A stretch of DNA of 57,876 bases from Christensenellaceae bacterium (GTDB lineage: Bacteria; Bacillota; Clostridia; Christensenellales; DTU072). The translations under genes and the position numbers were made by a program. Location of the stretch: NCBI GenBank assembly GCA_031259965.1, contig JAIRKT010000097.1, forward strand, positions 1 through 57,876, read 5' to 3'. The notes below the pieces were generated by a model. The model worked only from the letters and a program-made list of their open reading frames with translations. It had not been told where the DNA came from and did no database searches. This document shows, in pieces, positions 8,690 through 21,600 of the stretch (positions are counted from its first letter, which is position 1; each line of letters starts with the position of its first letter).

Positions 8690-9691
8690 ATGAATGAATA
8701 TGATGAAAGCAATTTCACAAACATGTTGATGAAACTCACTGAACGTCAACAAGAAACTGTTCTTAAAGTTTTAGAAAACTTGGAACAGAAAAATTCTCTT
8801 GTATGGCATCAAGGTTGGAGTCTTCAAAACATAAGCGAATGCTATGGCCTACCTATGAATGCCATTTCAAAAACAACTTATAGTGGTATTAATTCAGTTT
8901 GGTTAGCTTTTCAAGGTTATCAAGACCCAAGATGGTTAACACAACAACAAATGGAAAAAGCTGGTTATGTTTTTAGAGACGATCTTGATGAAGATCCTAT
9001 TAAGAAAGGTGTTAAAATTGAATTTTCAATATTTATTGACAAAAAAACAAATAAGCGCTATGACTCAAATGCGCCACATGTTTTAAGATTACCACCAGCA
9101 GAACGCGCACAGTATGTTAAAGAAAACGTAATTCATCCTTTCAAGAGTTATACGGTTTTTAATGCTGCCTTACTGTCAAACATAAAACCTTTTACCGTTA
9201 GCAAAGCAATCAAAATACAACGAGATGAAACATTAGAACAACTTCTCTCTGCTTCACAAGCACCAATTTCGTATGATGGATTTATACGAGCTTACTACTC
9301 TCCAACAGACGATTCAATTCATTTACCACCGCGAAGTTCATTTAAATCTAGCGCCGATTTTTATGGAGTAGCTCTTCATGAAATAGGTCACAGCACTGGG
9401 CACAGTTCGCGCCTAAATCGTAATTTTGGACAAGATAAATATTCTGAAGAATATGCTATAGAAGAGTTGCGTGCTGAATTTGCGTCAATCGTAATAGGCG
9501 CAAAATATGGACTAACCTTAACAGAAAAACACGTTACAAATCATGCAGCTTATATCGCTTCTTGGAGAGATCGCATTAGAAAAGAACCTATTTGTCTCAT
9601 AACAGCATTAAAAGATGCTTGCAAAATAGCACAATATGTTGATCGTTATGTTCAAAATCCTACAAGCGGAATACAAACTGCAGCAATATAA
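8690..9691 (+). CDS. ArdC-like antirestriction protein: ssDNA-binding domain plus zincin metallopeptidase
   Basis: Two-domain protein of 333 residues. The N-terminal part (about residues 25-130) matches the ArdC ssDNA-binding module: WSLQNISECYGLP, YSGINSVWL and DPRWLTQQQMEKAGY. The C-terminal part is the associated zincin-like peptidase with HEIGHSTGH at residues 230-238, then an EELRAEFAS helix with the likely third ligand. ArdC proteins travel with conjugative elements and protect incoming single-stranded DNA from restriction. The start chosen is ATG 8690 after ACGGAGGT (8 nt). A longer frame from GTG 8588 would run through the DnaA boxes and lacks a ribosome binding site. It is the first gene of the T4SS operon, 28 bp before the next gene. 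Confidence 0.82.
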   Translation: MNEYDESNFTNMLMKLTERQQETVLKVLENLEQKNSLVWHQGWSLQNISECYGLPMNAISKTTYSGINSVWLAFQGYQDPRWLTQQQMEKAGYVFRDDLDEDPIKKGVKIEFSIFIDKKTNKRYDSNAPHVLRLPPAERAQYVKENVIHPFKSYTVFNAALLSNIKPFTVSKAIKIQRDETLEQLLSASQAPISYDGFIRAYYSPTDDSIHLPPRSSFKSSADFYGVALHEIGHSTGHSSRLNRNFGQDKYSEEYAIEELRAEFASIVIGAKYGLTLTEKHVTNHAAYIASWRDRIRKEPICLITALKDACKIAQYVDRYVQNPTSGIQTAAI

Positions 9692-9719
9692 TAAAACCAA
9701 AAGGAGATAAAAAACACCC

Positions 9720-10157
9720 ATGAACAAAGATCCAAAACAAATCGATGTTTCAATTAGTGATAGAACTATCCTTAATTGGATAGACCAATTAACCAACAAA
9801 AGTGATAAAGAAAGTATAAACAATTTTATTAATCATGCAATAACTGTTGGTGTATCAGAACTTTATGCCAAAAAATATGGCAACGGTCAAACATCCAATA
9901 AGTTTTCTAATGAACCTGATAGCTTTAAAGAATTAGAAACTCTTAAAATGTCTGTCGACCAAAATGCTGTCTCTTTATCAATGTGTGAACGCTTATTAAC
10001 ACTTCTATATAATTTGGAAGCAACTAAAGTCGGTGGGATCGAAGTAACTAGTGAACAACTAGAAAACGGAACACTTGACCAATTACCAAATTATTTAGTA
10101 GCCGAGAAAAATGCAATGCTAAAAGCTGAGTTCCTCCACAAATGGAGAAATCGTTAA
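9720..10157 (+). CDS. Small hypothetical protein, possible ribbon-helix-helix DNA-binding accessory
   Basis: 145 residues, soluble, not recognised with certainty. The first ~50 residues (a short strand QIDVSIS, then helices DRTILNWIDQLTN and KESINNFINHAITVGVSEL) have the length and pattern of a ribbon-helix-helix DNA-binding domain, as in relaxosome accessory proteins. The rest is mostly helical with LETLKMSVDQNAVSLSMCERLL, a possible coiled coil. AGGAG lies 14 nt before the ATG, rather far. It sits between ardC and the VirD4-like gene in the same operon. If it binds DNA, the repeated inverted repeats upstream are obvious candidate targets, but this is speculation. Confidence 0.55.
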   Translation: MNKDPKQIDVSISDRTILNWIDQLTNKSDKESINNFINHAITVGVSELYAKKYGNGQTSNKFSNEPDSFKELETLKMSVDQNAVSLSMCERLLTLLYNLEATKVGGIEVTSEQLENGTLDQLPNYLVAEKNAMLKAEFLHKWRNR

Positions 10158-10211
10158 CTTGTTTATTATGGTTGCATTTAAACATAGCTCCTTTTAAGTG
10201 TAACAAAACCC

Positions 10212-10251
10212 TGCGCCAGGCTGGACAAATTGGAAAATCCAGCTTGGCACA
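10212..10251 (+). other. Long imperfect hairpin between operon genes
   Basis: Arms TGCGCCAGGCTGGA (10212-10225) and TCCAGCTTGGCACA (10238-10251) pair over 14 positions with one G-U and one mismatch around a 12-nt loop. It is far more GC-rich than the surroundings. No T-tract follows, so it is not a typical terminator. It may be an mRNA processing or stability element, or a DNA-level site such as an oriT inverted repeat. Confidence 0.6.
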
Positions 10252-10354
10252 AATTCATAAATTTCTATCAAAGTTGCTAGACTTTTTAATGAAACTCTCA
10301 AAAATCTGTTCTATGCGAGAACATCTAAATCGCAAATTTTTAATGGAGGCCATT

Positions 10355-12637
10355 ATGTCTAAACAATCTAGTTGCCAAATTGAATTTAAAAACAAACATA
10401 AATTCCCTTTTTCATACTTGATAATTCTTTTGTTTTTTGCCGCTATAATTTTAATTATCGCTTTTTGTATGGATTATGTTATCTCATTATTAGACACAAT
10501 GGCCTCCAATTTGCTTGTAACTTCTATAATTGTTTTCTTTGTAGTATCGATTCTTTGTGGTACACACGCCTTAAAAAAGCGAACTAGGTTGCTACACTTA
10601 AACGCTGGGGTGTCTAGTGTTTTTACTCCAACAAAGGAAATCGCAAAATCGTCAGAATTTATACACGTTGAAATAAAAAAACTCAATAAATGTGATGCCG
10701 TGTTTCCACTAAGGTTTACAAATCATAAAGGAAAATTACAATTGTTATTAACAAAAAACCCAACGCATGTTAAGATTATTGGTTCTAGCATTGATAATAA
10801 TTCATCACGCTTTATTGATCCTATGATCCAAATAGTTGCTCGCTTTAAAATCCAACCCTCTTTTGTTATAGTTGATCCCGCTGGAGAGTTGTATAGAAAA
10901 CATTCAGAATATTTAGATTCTGTGGGTTACAAGGTGTTTATCATTAGTTATGAACATGGATGCAAGTCAAAATATCTCAATCCATTTCAACCAGCAATTG
11001 ATATTATAAAAGAGCTGCATGCACCTATTAAGAATTCTTTTGGCAAATATCTTGTTAATGGTAAAAACTTTGATACCTATCCTGAGGCCGAGGCGGCCGC
11101 GAAACTATTTAAACAGACATTACTTAATGAAGGACAAAACTATTTAAGGGATGTTTTAAATACTGTTTTCTTTAATTCCAATAAAAAAAGTCAAAACTTT
11201 GACGAGATTATCAAAAACCTTATACTAGCTCTTGTGTATGCTCTCTATGACGATCTGTCAAACAACCTTATAAAGGCTAGTGATTTTTGCTTTCATAATA
11301 TCTACCATTTAATTTGCAGTCATTTGTTAGCAGATGACATGACAGTTTTGACGGAATATATTGAGCAGCATAAGCAAAACATTATATGTTATTCTCTAGC
11401 ACAACCATTCTTGATGGTAGCAGAATCCGATTTAAAGTTTTACAACGCTTCAATTAGTTATTTTTCAGGACTATTGAAAAACGAGTGTTTTCGTAGCATT
11501 ACATCTTATAGTGATTTTTCATTTACAGAATTTGACGACCACCCCTGCGCGCTATTTGTAATTTACACACCCGATGTTAAGCAACAAAACAAACTCGTTT
11601 CGCTTATTTTAAATCAAACTTATTTTACGTTTAATAAAATAGCGGATTCTAATAAACAAACAAAAAAACTAAAAATGCCGCTCCTGTCTAGACCATGTTA
11701 TTTCGTTGTAAATGGTTTTGAGAAAATGACACCTTTGTCGATCTTTGATGAACGCTTCGAAAACTCTTGTCTATCAGGTATTATTTGTATCACTGTTTTG
11801 GAAAATTATGGACAGCTCGTTTCTCTTTATGGTGAGGAACTCTCTCAACATATATTAGCATCATCAAAGTGCACAATAATAACTGATACTTCTAACCATG
11901 AATTGATAAAATTAGCCATGAATAGCTCAAAAGTCACTACTATTGTTCCTGATCTGTCTAGCGAAAATAAACCTTTATCTTCTTCTAAATGCTCAGATCT
12001 TAATCCAACTCTTACACCAGATGATATAATCGCTTGGAAAGGATTACTGACCACCACAAATTCAATTATTGTTTCTTATCTAAATAAATATTGTTTTTTG
12101 AGTTCCTTTTTGAAAGTGTCGGATTCGTCAACAGTCTACAAGCTCGGAAACTCCCTTATACCAGAAACTGATGGAAATATTATTTTTGAATGCTCTCGTT
12201 TTGAATCGTCTCTTATTGTTTTAAACAATAATTTCAAAACCAAACGGACTGCTCTAGAAATTCAACCAACTCCATCATTTCTCAATAACGAAAAAAAACC
12301 AGATAATAAAAAATATTTGCTAGAGAAGATCGAGAAGACAGAAAAAAAAATTGCTTCATTATTGGAAAACAAGGATAAATCTATAAAAAATATTGTGGCT
12401 TTTTTGCAAAATTCCACCTTTTCTAGTAGTCTATTAATATCACCTATTGAACTACTACCAGACCTTATCAATGATATTTTAAAATCACCTTTTGATATCA
12501 TTCTAGATGCACGTTTAAATTTGGCTAGATTACTAGCACAATGTGAACGAATATCAACCGCTAAAACAGAACTTGAAAATCTATATGCACTATACCAACA
12601 AGAACACCCATTGGATTCCTCTTGTCTTAGTGTTTAA
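10355..12637 (+). CDS. Degenerate VirD4/TraG-type coupling protein without Walker motifs
   Basis: 760-residue membrane protein. Two hydrophobic segments near residues 15-65 form the VirD4-type N-terminal anchor. The body follows the VirD4/TraG pattern: VIVDPAGELYRKH (174-186) matches the family's VTDPKGE element, then SKYLNPFQPA, NFDEIIKNLILALVYALYDD, and late in the fold ENYGQLVSLYGEELSQHI. Where active family members have GGSGSGKT this protein has GSSIDNNSSR (143-152), with no lysine. Where they have the Walker B DEF it has NGF (453-455). It therefore should not hydrolyse ATP. The reading frame is intact over 2.3 kb, so it is probably a functional pseudo-enzyme. The start is ATG 10355 after GGAGG; an upstream extension to 10142 overlaps the preceding gene and lacks a ribosome binding site. 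A C-terminal coiled coil (about 650-690) is extra. Confidence 0.65.
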   Translation: MSKQSSCQIEFKNKHKFPFSYLIILLFFAAIILIIAFCMDYVISLLDTMASNLLVTSIIVFFVVSILCGTHALKKRTRLLHLNAGVSSVFTPTKEIAKSSEFIHVEIKKLNKCDAVFPLRFTNHKGKLQLLLTKNPTHVKIIGSSIDNNSSRFIDPMIQIVARFKIQPSFVIVDPAGELYRKHSEYLDSVGYKVFIISYEHGCKSKYLNPFQPAIDIIKELHAPIKNSFGKYLVNGKNFDTYPEAEAAAKLFKQTLLNEGQNYLRDVLNTVFFNSNKKSQNFDEIIKNLILALVYALYDDLSNNLIKASDFCFHNIYHLICSHLLADDMTVLTEYIEQHKQNIICYSLAQPFLMVAESDLKFYNASISYFSGLLKNECFRSITSYSDFSFTEFDDHPCALFVIYTPDVKQQNKLVSLILNQTYFTFNKIADSNKQTKKLKMPLLSRPCYFVVNGFEKMTPLSIFDERFENSCLSGIICITVLENYGQLVSLYGEELSQHILASSKCTIITDTSNHELIKLAMNSSKVTTIVPDLSSENKPLSSSKCSDLNPTLTPDDIIAWKGLLTTTNSIIVSYLNKYCFLSSFLKVSDSSTVYKLGNSLIPETDGNIIFECSRFESSLIVLNNNFKTKRTALEIQPTPSFLNNEKKPDNKKYLLEKIEKTEKKIASLLENKDKSIKNIVAFLQNSTFSSSLLISPIELLPDLINDILKSPFDIILDARLNLARLLAQCERISTAKTELENLYALYQQEHPLDSSCLSV

Positions 12638-12686
12638 ACAATATCCTTATAAATCAATACTATTAATTATTATAAATGGAGGCACT

Positions 12687-15600
12687 ATGCTATCTTATAT
12701 TACTAATCACAAACTACTAATCGTATTCTTATGTATTCTATCATTCATTGTTGTTTTATTCGCTGTGAGTTTATCTACACTTCCTGTAGCAAACGCAGAC
12801 ACTTTTACCGTTCAAATTGGCACCCTCACCGTAACAAATAAGGATACTCAATATGTTTGGGGAAAGTTTTACGTAACCAATGTTAGCGTACCTTACGCGA
12901 CAACATCTAATGGCTTTATTGCATCTAGCTACTCTTCACTCTTTTTCGTTATTACTGAAGAAAATTATACGTATACGAATTATCAAATAAAATTTACTGT
13001 CCGTATTAATGGTAATAGCATATCGTCGCCATTTTCTTATTCCATTTCTGATAGTCAAAAGAATATCAACCAACTTCTATACACATTCTCTGCTGAAGGA
13101 TTTTACAATATTACTATTGGAGATATTCATACACCAGCTGCGCATGGCAGAGAGCAATACAATTATGCATCATTATCTACAACCGTTATATATGATAAAA
13201 CTGCTCCAAAAATTTCAACAAACAAACTCTATTACAAAAATGACGAGGTAATTACAATATCAAGCATTGATAAAAATTTGTTTAGAGTAGAGATGGATGG
13301 TGTCCTTAAAACATCTAGTGAAACATATAATTTAAACTCAAATAATGTAAACAATGGCATACACACACTAAAGGCTTACGATAAGGCTGGCAACACTGCT
13401 ACCACCACTTTTGTTGTAGACAAGCTTGCACCTTCTCTTGATTTAAAAAGCTCCGTCACTAATGCATCATTTGCTTCAGGGAGTACTGTTTCTGGTTTAG
13501 TATACCTCGCCTCCGACGAGGATGTCGTAATACAGTTTTTCAAAAAAATTGGCTCCTCTTATCACGAAGACACGGGATGGAAATCATTTAAACCAACTAC
13601 TATATATTACGATGCACGAGAAATCAATTTTTCAAAAGGTCTTTATTCGCATAATATATTCTATTCTAAGGCTGATGCCCTTGCTTATGTTAAAAAGAAA
13701 GAAGTGTCTCAATTAAAAACACAGTCAAGTTTTTCAACTCTTCCTGCTGGTTATGAATTTGCCAACTCAACAGAAACCAATGCAGCTGGTGCTGGCAAAA
13801 CTTATTATGTTTACACAAAAATATCTGTATCTGGTAGCACACAATCACTTGTCTTTTTTGATCAAGCAAGGGCTACAACGTTTATAAATTTAACCGCCGA
13901 TACGTTTGTAGCTTCCGGTAATAACTATTTTTGGGCTGATGGGGATTGGTTAGTGCGTGCTACAGATATCGCAGGAAACAACATAGAAAAATATTTTGTT
14001 CTTGATAATTCTAAACCAGTGGGCAGAATAACATCAAAAACTACCACATCAGATGGTCAACTATATTCTAATACTTCTATAACATATGAAGCTACGGACG
14101 AAACATCGGGAGTAAGCAAAATCTCATATCGCAAAGATGGTGGAGATTGGCAAACAATATCTAAATCAACTGTAACAATAAGCGCGACTTCTGCAAACAA
14201 TTGTAAGTGGGAGTTTTTCGCAACCGATTCGGCAGGCAATGCAAGTTCATATTCAACAATCATAATGGATACAACCAGCATCGGACTGTCAATTACAACG
14301 CCTAATGGTAATTTAGCAAATTATTTTAGAGCAGACCAAAATATCCCTGTAACTTTGGCTAGTTCTAAGTTTTCATCTTTCATGCTAGATAATAAAAACG
14401 TCAGTCTCTCTGGCACTTCTTATACATTATCTGGAACAACTCTCGCAAATTTAGCAGAAGGAGCACATACTTTTTCTGTTGTCAATTACGCTGGAACAAC
14501 ATCAACTATCACCTTTTACATCGATAGAACAGCACCAGTTGTAACATTTGATGATAAAAAAATCTATTCTCATGGCATTTTAACAATTGGTGTGTCTGAA
14601 CTTAATTTGAGATATTTGTATTTTAATGGTTCTCTTATTTCAAACACAACAACAACCATAGAGGCGTACACCTTAGCAGATGGGGAATATTCTCTAATTG
14701 CTTGTGACAAGGCAGGAAATACGACCGAAGTCTTTGTTTTGATTGACAGATCACCACCTGTTTTCTATGTAAATTACTATTATAAAAAGAGCGATACCAT
14801 CGTCATAGATTATGATGGAGCTGATTACGCATACACAATGATTGATGATGTAAAAATAATGGCACCTGCCAAAAGTGTGCTCGCAACAACCCTAGCAGAT
14901 GGGCCACATTCTGTTACTGTTTTTGATAAAACTGGCAATCGTAGTGTATCTCGGGTTTTTATTATAGACTCTATAAATCCTGTTTTAAACGTTTCTAACA
15001 ACATTAAGTCAGGAGACTATGTGCGCTATTCTAGTATAGATCTAGATGTTGTAGATGAGAATTTCTTTTCTTTTTATTGGACATATTCCTCCAGTTCCTT
15101 AATTCCGTGCAATATTCAAAATGCCACTAAAAATTACGACACCTCAACACACATGCTGTTTGGAAATTCATCACAAGCTTATCCAGATGGTTGGTATTCT
15201 ATTTTGGCAGTTGATGGTGCAGGGAATTCCTCGCCCCTTTTGAATATATATCTTGACAGAACATCACCTATCTTTAATGTTTTGAGACATGACAATAGCG
15301 CACCAATTTTAGATGGCTCTAAAAGTAATTCGTGGATTTACTTCGATGTGGTAGAAAAAACTGATGTCTATTATTCTTTTTCAAAATTTCTTTATGGTGA
15401 ATATATTAGGATTTCGGATTGGGATAGTTTTAAATCTGCACCTATCTATTTTGATAAAAGAAATTATAACCCTCTTACTAACCAAACACACTCTATCTTC
15501 TATACTGAAGAGGCTGCAAATCTCTCTATTATCGAGACAGAAAAAAGATACGTAGCTTCAAATTCTAATTGGCGCATTGAAGATGGTTATACCGTCTTGT

Positions 15601-18600
15601 CCTCCGAAAGCACCTATGCAATGCAAGGGGCCTCTTATTATACCTATCGTTACAGAGCTTTAGATGGAACAATAACAAACTACGCTTTCTTTGATTTAAA
15701 TCGACTTTATTCTTATATAACAGACACAGTAGCACCTCGGTTTTTGGATAGTTATTCTACTAATTGTTTCTGGGAAGATGGGGATTGGGAAATTAAAGTT
15801 TATGACCTTGCTGGCAATTATTCCACTAAGCATATATATCTTGACACGACACCTCCTGAAATCCGTGTATCGACTCAAGTATTTGGAGAAAACAAAACAG
15901 TATATGGTAGCAATGATACACTAATTATTACTTTAACTGATCTTTATATTGATGAAGTATTATTGAATGACGAAAGATTGTTAACTCTAACAATTCCAAT
16001 AAACACATTACCTACAGGAAAACATGAAATAATAGCTCTTGACTACGCTGGGAATAAATCTTCTTTATTCTTTTGGGTGGATGTTGATGATCCAATTATT
16101 TCTATGAACAAGGACCCATATTCGGATAGCAAATACTATTATAAAGGGCAGGAAAATTTAACTCTCAATATAACAGAGGAAAACCTTGCTTTTGTTAAAT
16201 TAGACAATACCATTATCAGCGCATGGAGTAATCTATTAGTTAACACACAAAATTTTTCCGCTGGCACTCACATTTTTAGTGTATATGATAAGGCTGGCAA
16301 CACTAGTTATCTCTTTTTTGTTGTAGATTATACACTTCCCTATTTATCATTAACTAAAACACTTTTTAATGCAACCGACACAATTAAAGTAGAAATTGAA
16401 GAGCTGTTTTTGGCGGACTTTCTTATAGACAATATATCAAAAGGTGAATTGCGCGAATTTTCAACTACTTCTTTCACAGATGGATCGCATACACTAAAAG
16501 CAATTGATCTCTCTGGAAACTATACTGAGATTGTTATATCAATAGACAAAACCCCTCCCGTGTTAACAATAGCAGAGGCCTTTTCTCTGAATAGTACCGT
16601 TGATTTTACCATAACAGAATCCTCTAGCTATACTGTAATTATGGACTATGGACTATCAACTCAAATGACAGTAACAAATAATAAAATTCAATTCGCCGTG
16701 CCTGCTAATTACCAAGGAACTCATACACTTATGGTTACAGATTTAGCTGGTAATATAATCGAAAAAACATTTTATTATGGAACCGTCGCTCCAACGGTAT
16801 ATTTAATTAAAAATGGCATCCGTTATTCCTCTAACACTATTCTTTATCTGAAAGCAGGGGATACGCTCTCAATTAATGTAGAACCTACTTATTATAGTTA
16901 TGCATACCAAAACGAATCATCTATTACCCTAGATTTTGATCACACTGCTAACGAATATTCTAAGTCTTTTGACATAGCCTCAATGGCGGATAACATATAC
17001 TTAATTGAAATTTGGAATAACAACAATGAACATACTAATACAGTTTTCTACGTAGACAAAACAGCACCTGTCATAAACAAAATGTCTTATGGCGGCAAAA
17101 ACGTAGGTGATGGGTTTTTCGCTACAGCTGAGAAACAACTTGATATAAACGTGAGTGATGAAAATATCATCAGCCATCTTTTCTTAAACGGATACAGAGA
17201 AAACATCAAAAAGGCATCTTGGTCACTATTAACAAGCACCACTTCTATTGAAGAAGGAACTTATTCATACACCTTGTTTGATTTGGCTGGTAATTCTACT
17301 TCCTTTTCATTCATCGTAGATAAAACAGCACCACTTGTTTCTTTTACAAAAAACGGAGTGGAGGCCTCTAGTGGTTTTTATGCAAAGCAAAGTGATACTC
17401 TGAACGTGGTTTATAACGACACTTATTTATCAACAATTACATTTGATGAGTTATTGTTTTCTGGTGTTAACAATTTTAATCAACTTACAGATGGAACACA
17501 TATATTTAAAGTTACGGATTTGGCAGGAAATTTAACAACATTTAATTTTATTATAGATTCTGTCGCCCCTCTTATAACAATTCGAAAAAACGGACAAGCA
17601 GTACCTGACGGAAGTTGGCTAGGCGCACACACGTCAATTTATTTTTATACCGATGAATCTCCAATTGGCACATCATTTCCATGTACTTATTATTTAAACG
17701 ATTCTATCACAACAAATGCTAGTTTTAGCACCGACACCTTGTATGATGGCAAGCACACATTTAAAGTTGTAGATTTTGCGGGCAATACTTCAATTGCAAC
17801 TTTCTACTTGGATTTAATGAAACCAGAACTAACCCTTAATAAAGCAGTATACGGCACAGAAAATATTGTATACTATAATCTTAATGATTTTGTTATTATT
17901 ACAATAAACGAGAATCTGCTTGATTTGTCACAGTTTCTATATAAAATAGATGATGGAGAATTCCAACCTGCTACTTCTACTGCATTTAAAGCTTCTTCTT
18001 TGTTTGATGGCACTTATACTTTTAAAATCATAGATCCCTTAGAAGATGAAGCTAGTGTTTCCTTTATTGTTGACAAACTTGCACCTAAAATTAGTTTGAA
18101 AATTTTAGATTTACCAGACTATGATTTTGACGCAAATCCTTATGCACAACAATCCACTAGATTATCTGTCAATATAACCGAAGAAAATCAAATCCTCGGT
18201 TATAGACTAGATTCACCATCTTATACAAGTATTCCTACTATTAATTGTTCCTCATTATCAGAAGGCACACACCTTATAACAGTAGAAGATAAAGCAGGCA
18301 ACATTAGTGAATATCAATTTCATACTGATTGGACTCCTCCTGTTATTAGCTGGAATAAAAGTTTTATATCCACCCCTTGTTATAAATTTACAGAGAACAT
18401 TATAATCTCGATAACTGATATTAATTTTGAAAGCTTATCTGTTTTAGATGGTGAAAATATTATATTTACCTCTATATATCGCTCTGTAACTATTAGCCCA
18501 CAGAATTTGATGGGAGGTATTAAAGACTTTGCTAGCTTTGTATTATCTGTTAAAGATCTTGCTGGAAATCATACAGTCTTGGGTTTTTCTGTTATAAAAC

Positions 18601-21600
18601 AACAACCCACCATTGAACTCTTAAAAGACTCAAAGCCTACAGCTGCAGGAACCTTTTTCCGTGCTATTCAAGATGTTTCTATATCGGTTTTTGCCTACCT
18701 TAATAAATATCTATTGTACTTAGATGATGAACAAATGCCTTATCTGCCAAATTCAACAGGTTCTCTGTCTGATGGCACTCATTACATAAAAATCGTAGAC
18801 AGCGCTGGACATGAGGCTAGTACTTATTTTAAGCTAGATACTGTGCCTCCTGTTATAACGGCTTCTAAAAATGGTATCGAAGTTCTTGATAAATTCTTTT
18901 ATGTAACTGCTGATGATGTTTTTGAAATGAATTCGTCTGACTTATATTTGGATGTTTTCAAATGCGAAGATTCTAACGTAATCAATAATACGTTTTTTGC
19001 TTCTGATTTAGATGATGGTTCTTATTATTTTTACGCCTGGGACATAGCTGGAAACCTAACCAGTTATCCTGTATATGTAGACAAAACAGCTCCTCTTTTA
19101 AACTTGATAAAAGGAGGTTCTGTTTACCCAGACGAATCACATTTTAATTATTCAAACTCCATTATAACTATGACATCTGACACAAAAATACCTGGTCTAA
19201 TGTTTTTTGACAACCTCGAATTAAAAGAAATTCAAGTATGGGAGATAAATAAACTATACGAAGGCATACATAAATTTGAGGTTTATGATGAAGCAGGTAA
19301 TTATAGCATAATAACTTTCTATATAGATGTTACAGCACCAGTCGTTATTTTTAATAAAGATGGTGAAGAATATAGTGACAAACTCTATTATAAAGATGGT
19401 GAAGTTGTAAACTTTAAAATCGAAGAACTTTATTTAAATTATATCAAGGTAGGCGATAGTATTATAACCGATTCCTTCTTCGATGTTGAATCAAGAGAAA
19501 GCGGAACTTACAAAGTTGAGATCGCAGATCTAGCAGGCAACAAAGTCACTAGAAATATAATTATAGACAAAGATGCGCCTACAGTGCAAGTTAAAGATGG
19601 TTATTCTGGCACGCCCCTACAAGATGGCTTGTTTGTTTCGTCTAATTCTACGCTGTACATTGTGTTTGAAGACGCCAATGCAGACTATTGGATTTTAGAC
19701 GGCATCAGATATGGGACAACACCTCAGATTTCGAGTTTGGAAAATGGACTCCATACTTTAATTGGATATGACAAAGCTGGCAATCATACTGTCTCAACCT
19801 TTACAGTTGACAAGACTGCCCCTGTTCTATATCTTTATAACAAACAAAAGTACGATGGTGTCTACTATTATAACGCAAATGAAGTAGTCGATTTCTATTA
19901 TGAAGATGACAATTTTGCATTTGTAAAATTAAATGGTCAAATTGTAACTGACACTATAAAAACAGCTGACCTGCAAAATACCGCAAACGAATTAAGAGTT
20001 TATGACCTTGCAAACAATTATGCTAGTTTGTCCTTCGTGTTAGATCGCTTTGATCCAGACATTATACTAAAAAAGAATGGACAAGAATTACAAACTGCTG
20101 ATGTGTATTTTAACGCACTGGATAGCATCTCCATTTCTCATTCAAGTGACGTTGTTTTTGTTAATCTAGATGGTGTTGAAACAGTTTTAAAGAACTGGAC
20201 TGGCAGTACATTGTTTGATGGCGCGCACTCTATCTACGTTACAGATGCAGCAGGCAACTATGCGTCCGTTACTTTCATTGTTGACAAAACGCCACCTGTG
20301 TTTAATTTCAACTATTACTATAACATAGAATCGTTTGCTGATGTTTATGATATTTATTTGGATGAAGAAAACCACGATATTTTTGTCGTCGATAATGTTT
20401 TTTATAATACAACCGTCATGCCTGATATTGCATTAGAAGAAGGCTCTCATTCTCTGTATGCACGAGATAAAGCAGGGAATACAGTGCGTGAAGTCTTTAT
20501 TATAGATAAAACAGCACCCTCTTTAATTTTGTACAAAAACTCACAGAAAATAGAGAATAGTTTCTATATAACTTTAAATGATATTTTTAGTATTGATGTG
20601 TCTGACACCTATCTAAAAGAGGTCCTCTTTGATGGAGAAGCAACATCTATAAGGTTATGGAAAAGCGAAAATCTAGATGAGAGAGAACATACTATTACTG
20701 TTTATGACAGCGCTGGAAATTATACCACCGCTCACTTCACAGTAGACATGACTAAACCAAATTTAGTGTTGTCTGAATACTATTTAAGTGGAGAGATTAT
20801 TAGTTTGGATGTAATAGATGCCACTCCTTATTCCATATCAATTGATGGCAGTGAAACAACTGTCAATGAACTGCTTGCGGATTCGCTATCTGAGGGGTTA
20901 CACACTGTAATAATAGTTGATTCCGCAAACAATATCTTCGAATCTTCTTTTTCAGTGGATTTGAATGTCCCTATTTTAACAATATCTGGTTATAACCGCG
21001 ATGGTAGTTTCGTAGAATCAGACATAACAACTAGTTATTGGGATTTAAAAATAATTGTAGAGGACATTGCACCTGCGTGGTTGTGGGTTAAAAAGAATGA
21101 CAATGATTTCAAGGGTTACCTGCTTTCAGAATTACAATTAGATGCTACAGAAGAAAATCATGGAGTCTGGCAATTTTATGCAAAAGACATTAATGGCTAT
21201 TCCTCCGAAACACAAACTGTTGTATTAAACTCACTAAAGCCAGCTTGTGAATTTGAAGGTATCGTTACCCAAGAAGATGATTTATTGTTCACAAACCAAC
21301 AGTTTGCATTTTCAAAGGACAATCCCTTTGCTCTAATAAAATATTCCTTTAATTCGGGCCCATTACTGGATTATGCTGATAACACACTAACTATAGAGGC
21401 TCTAAATAGTAATGAGGGCGTTTATAAAATATACGTACAAGACCCATTTGGAAGGTTAAGCACTGAATATACTATTACACTCTCATTTACACATAACTTC
21501 CAGAACCTGGAAAATATAATAAATAGTTTTAAACAGAGTACTTGGTACACAGTTACCCTGCCATATAATATTTTCGGAATTACATCTAAACCTAATATAG

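Noticed and set aside
10212-10251. Rho-independent terminator
   Set aside because: No T-tract follows the stem, and the next gene depends on read-through from upstream.
10142-10354. N-terminal extension of the VirD4-like frame
   Set aside because: It overlaps the preceding gene, runs through the hairpin, and lacks a ribosome binding site; ATG 10355 follows GGAGG and precedes the expected membrane helices.
12543-12686. N-terminal extension of the giant surface protein
   Set aside because: It overlaps the preceding coding region and would bury the signal peptide; ATG 12687 follows GGAGG directly before it.
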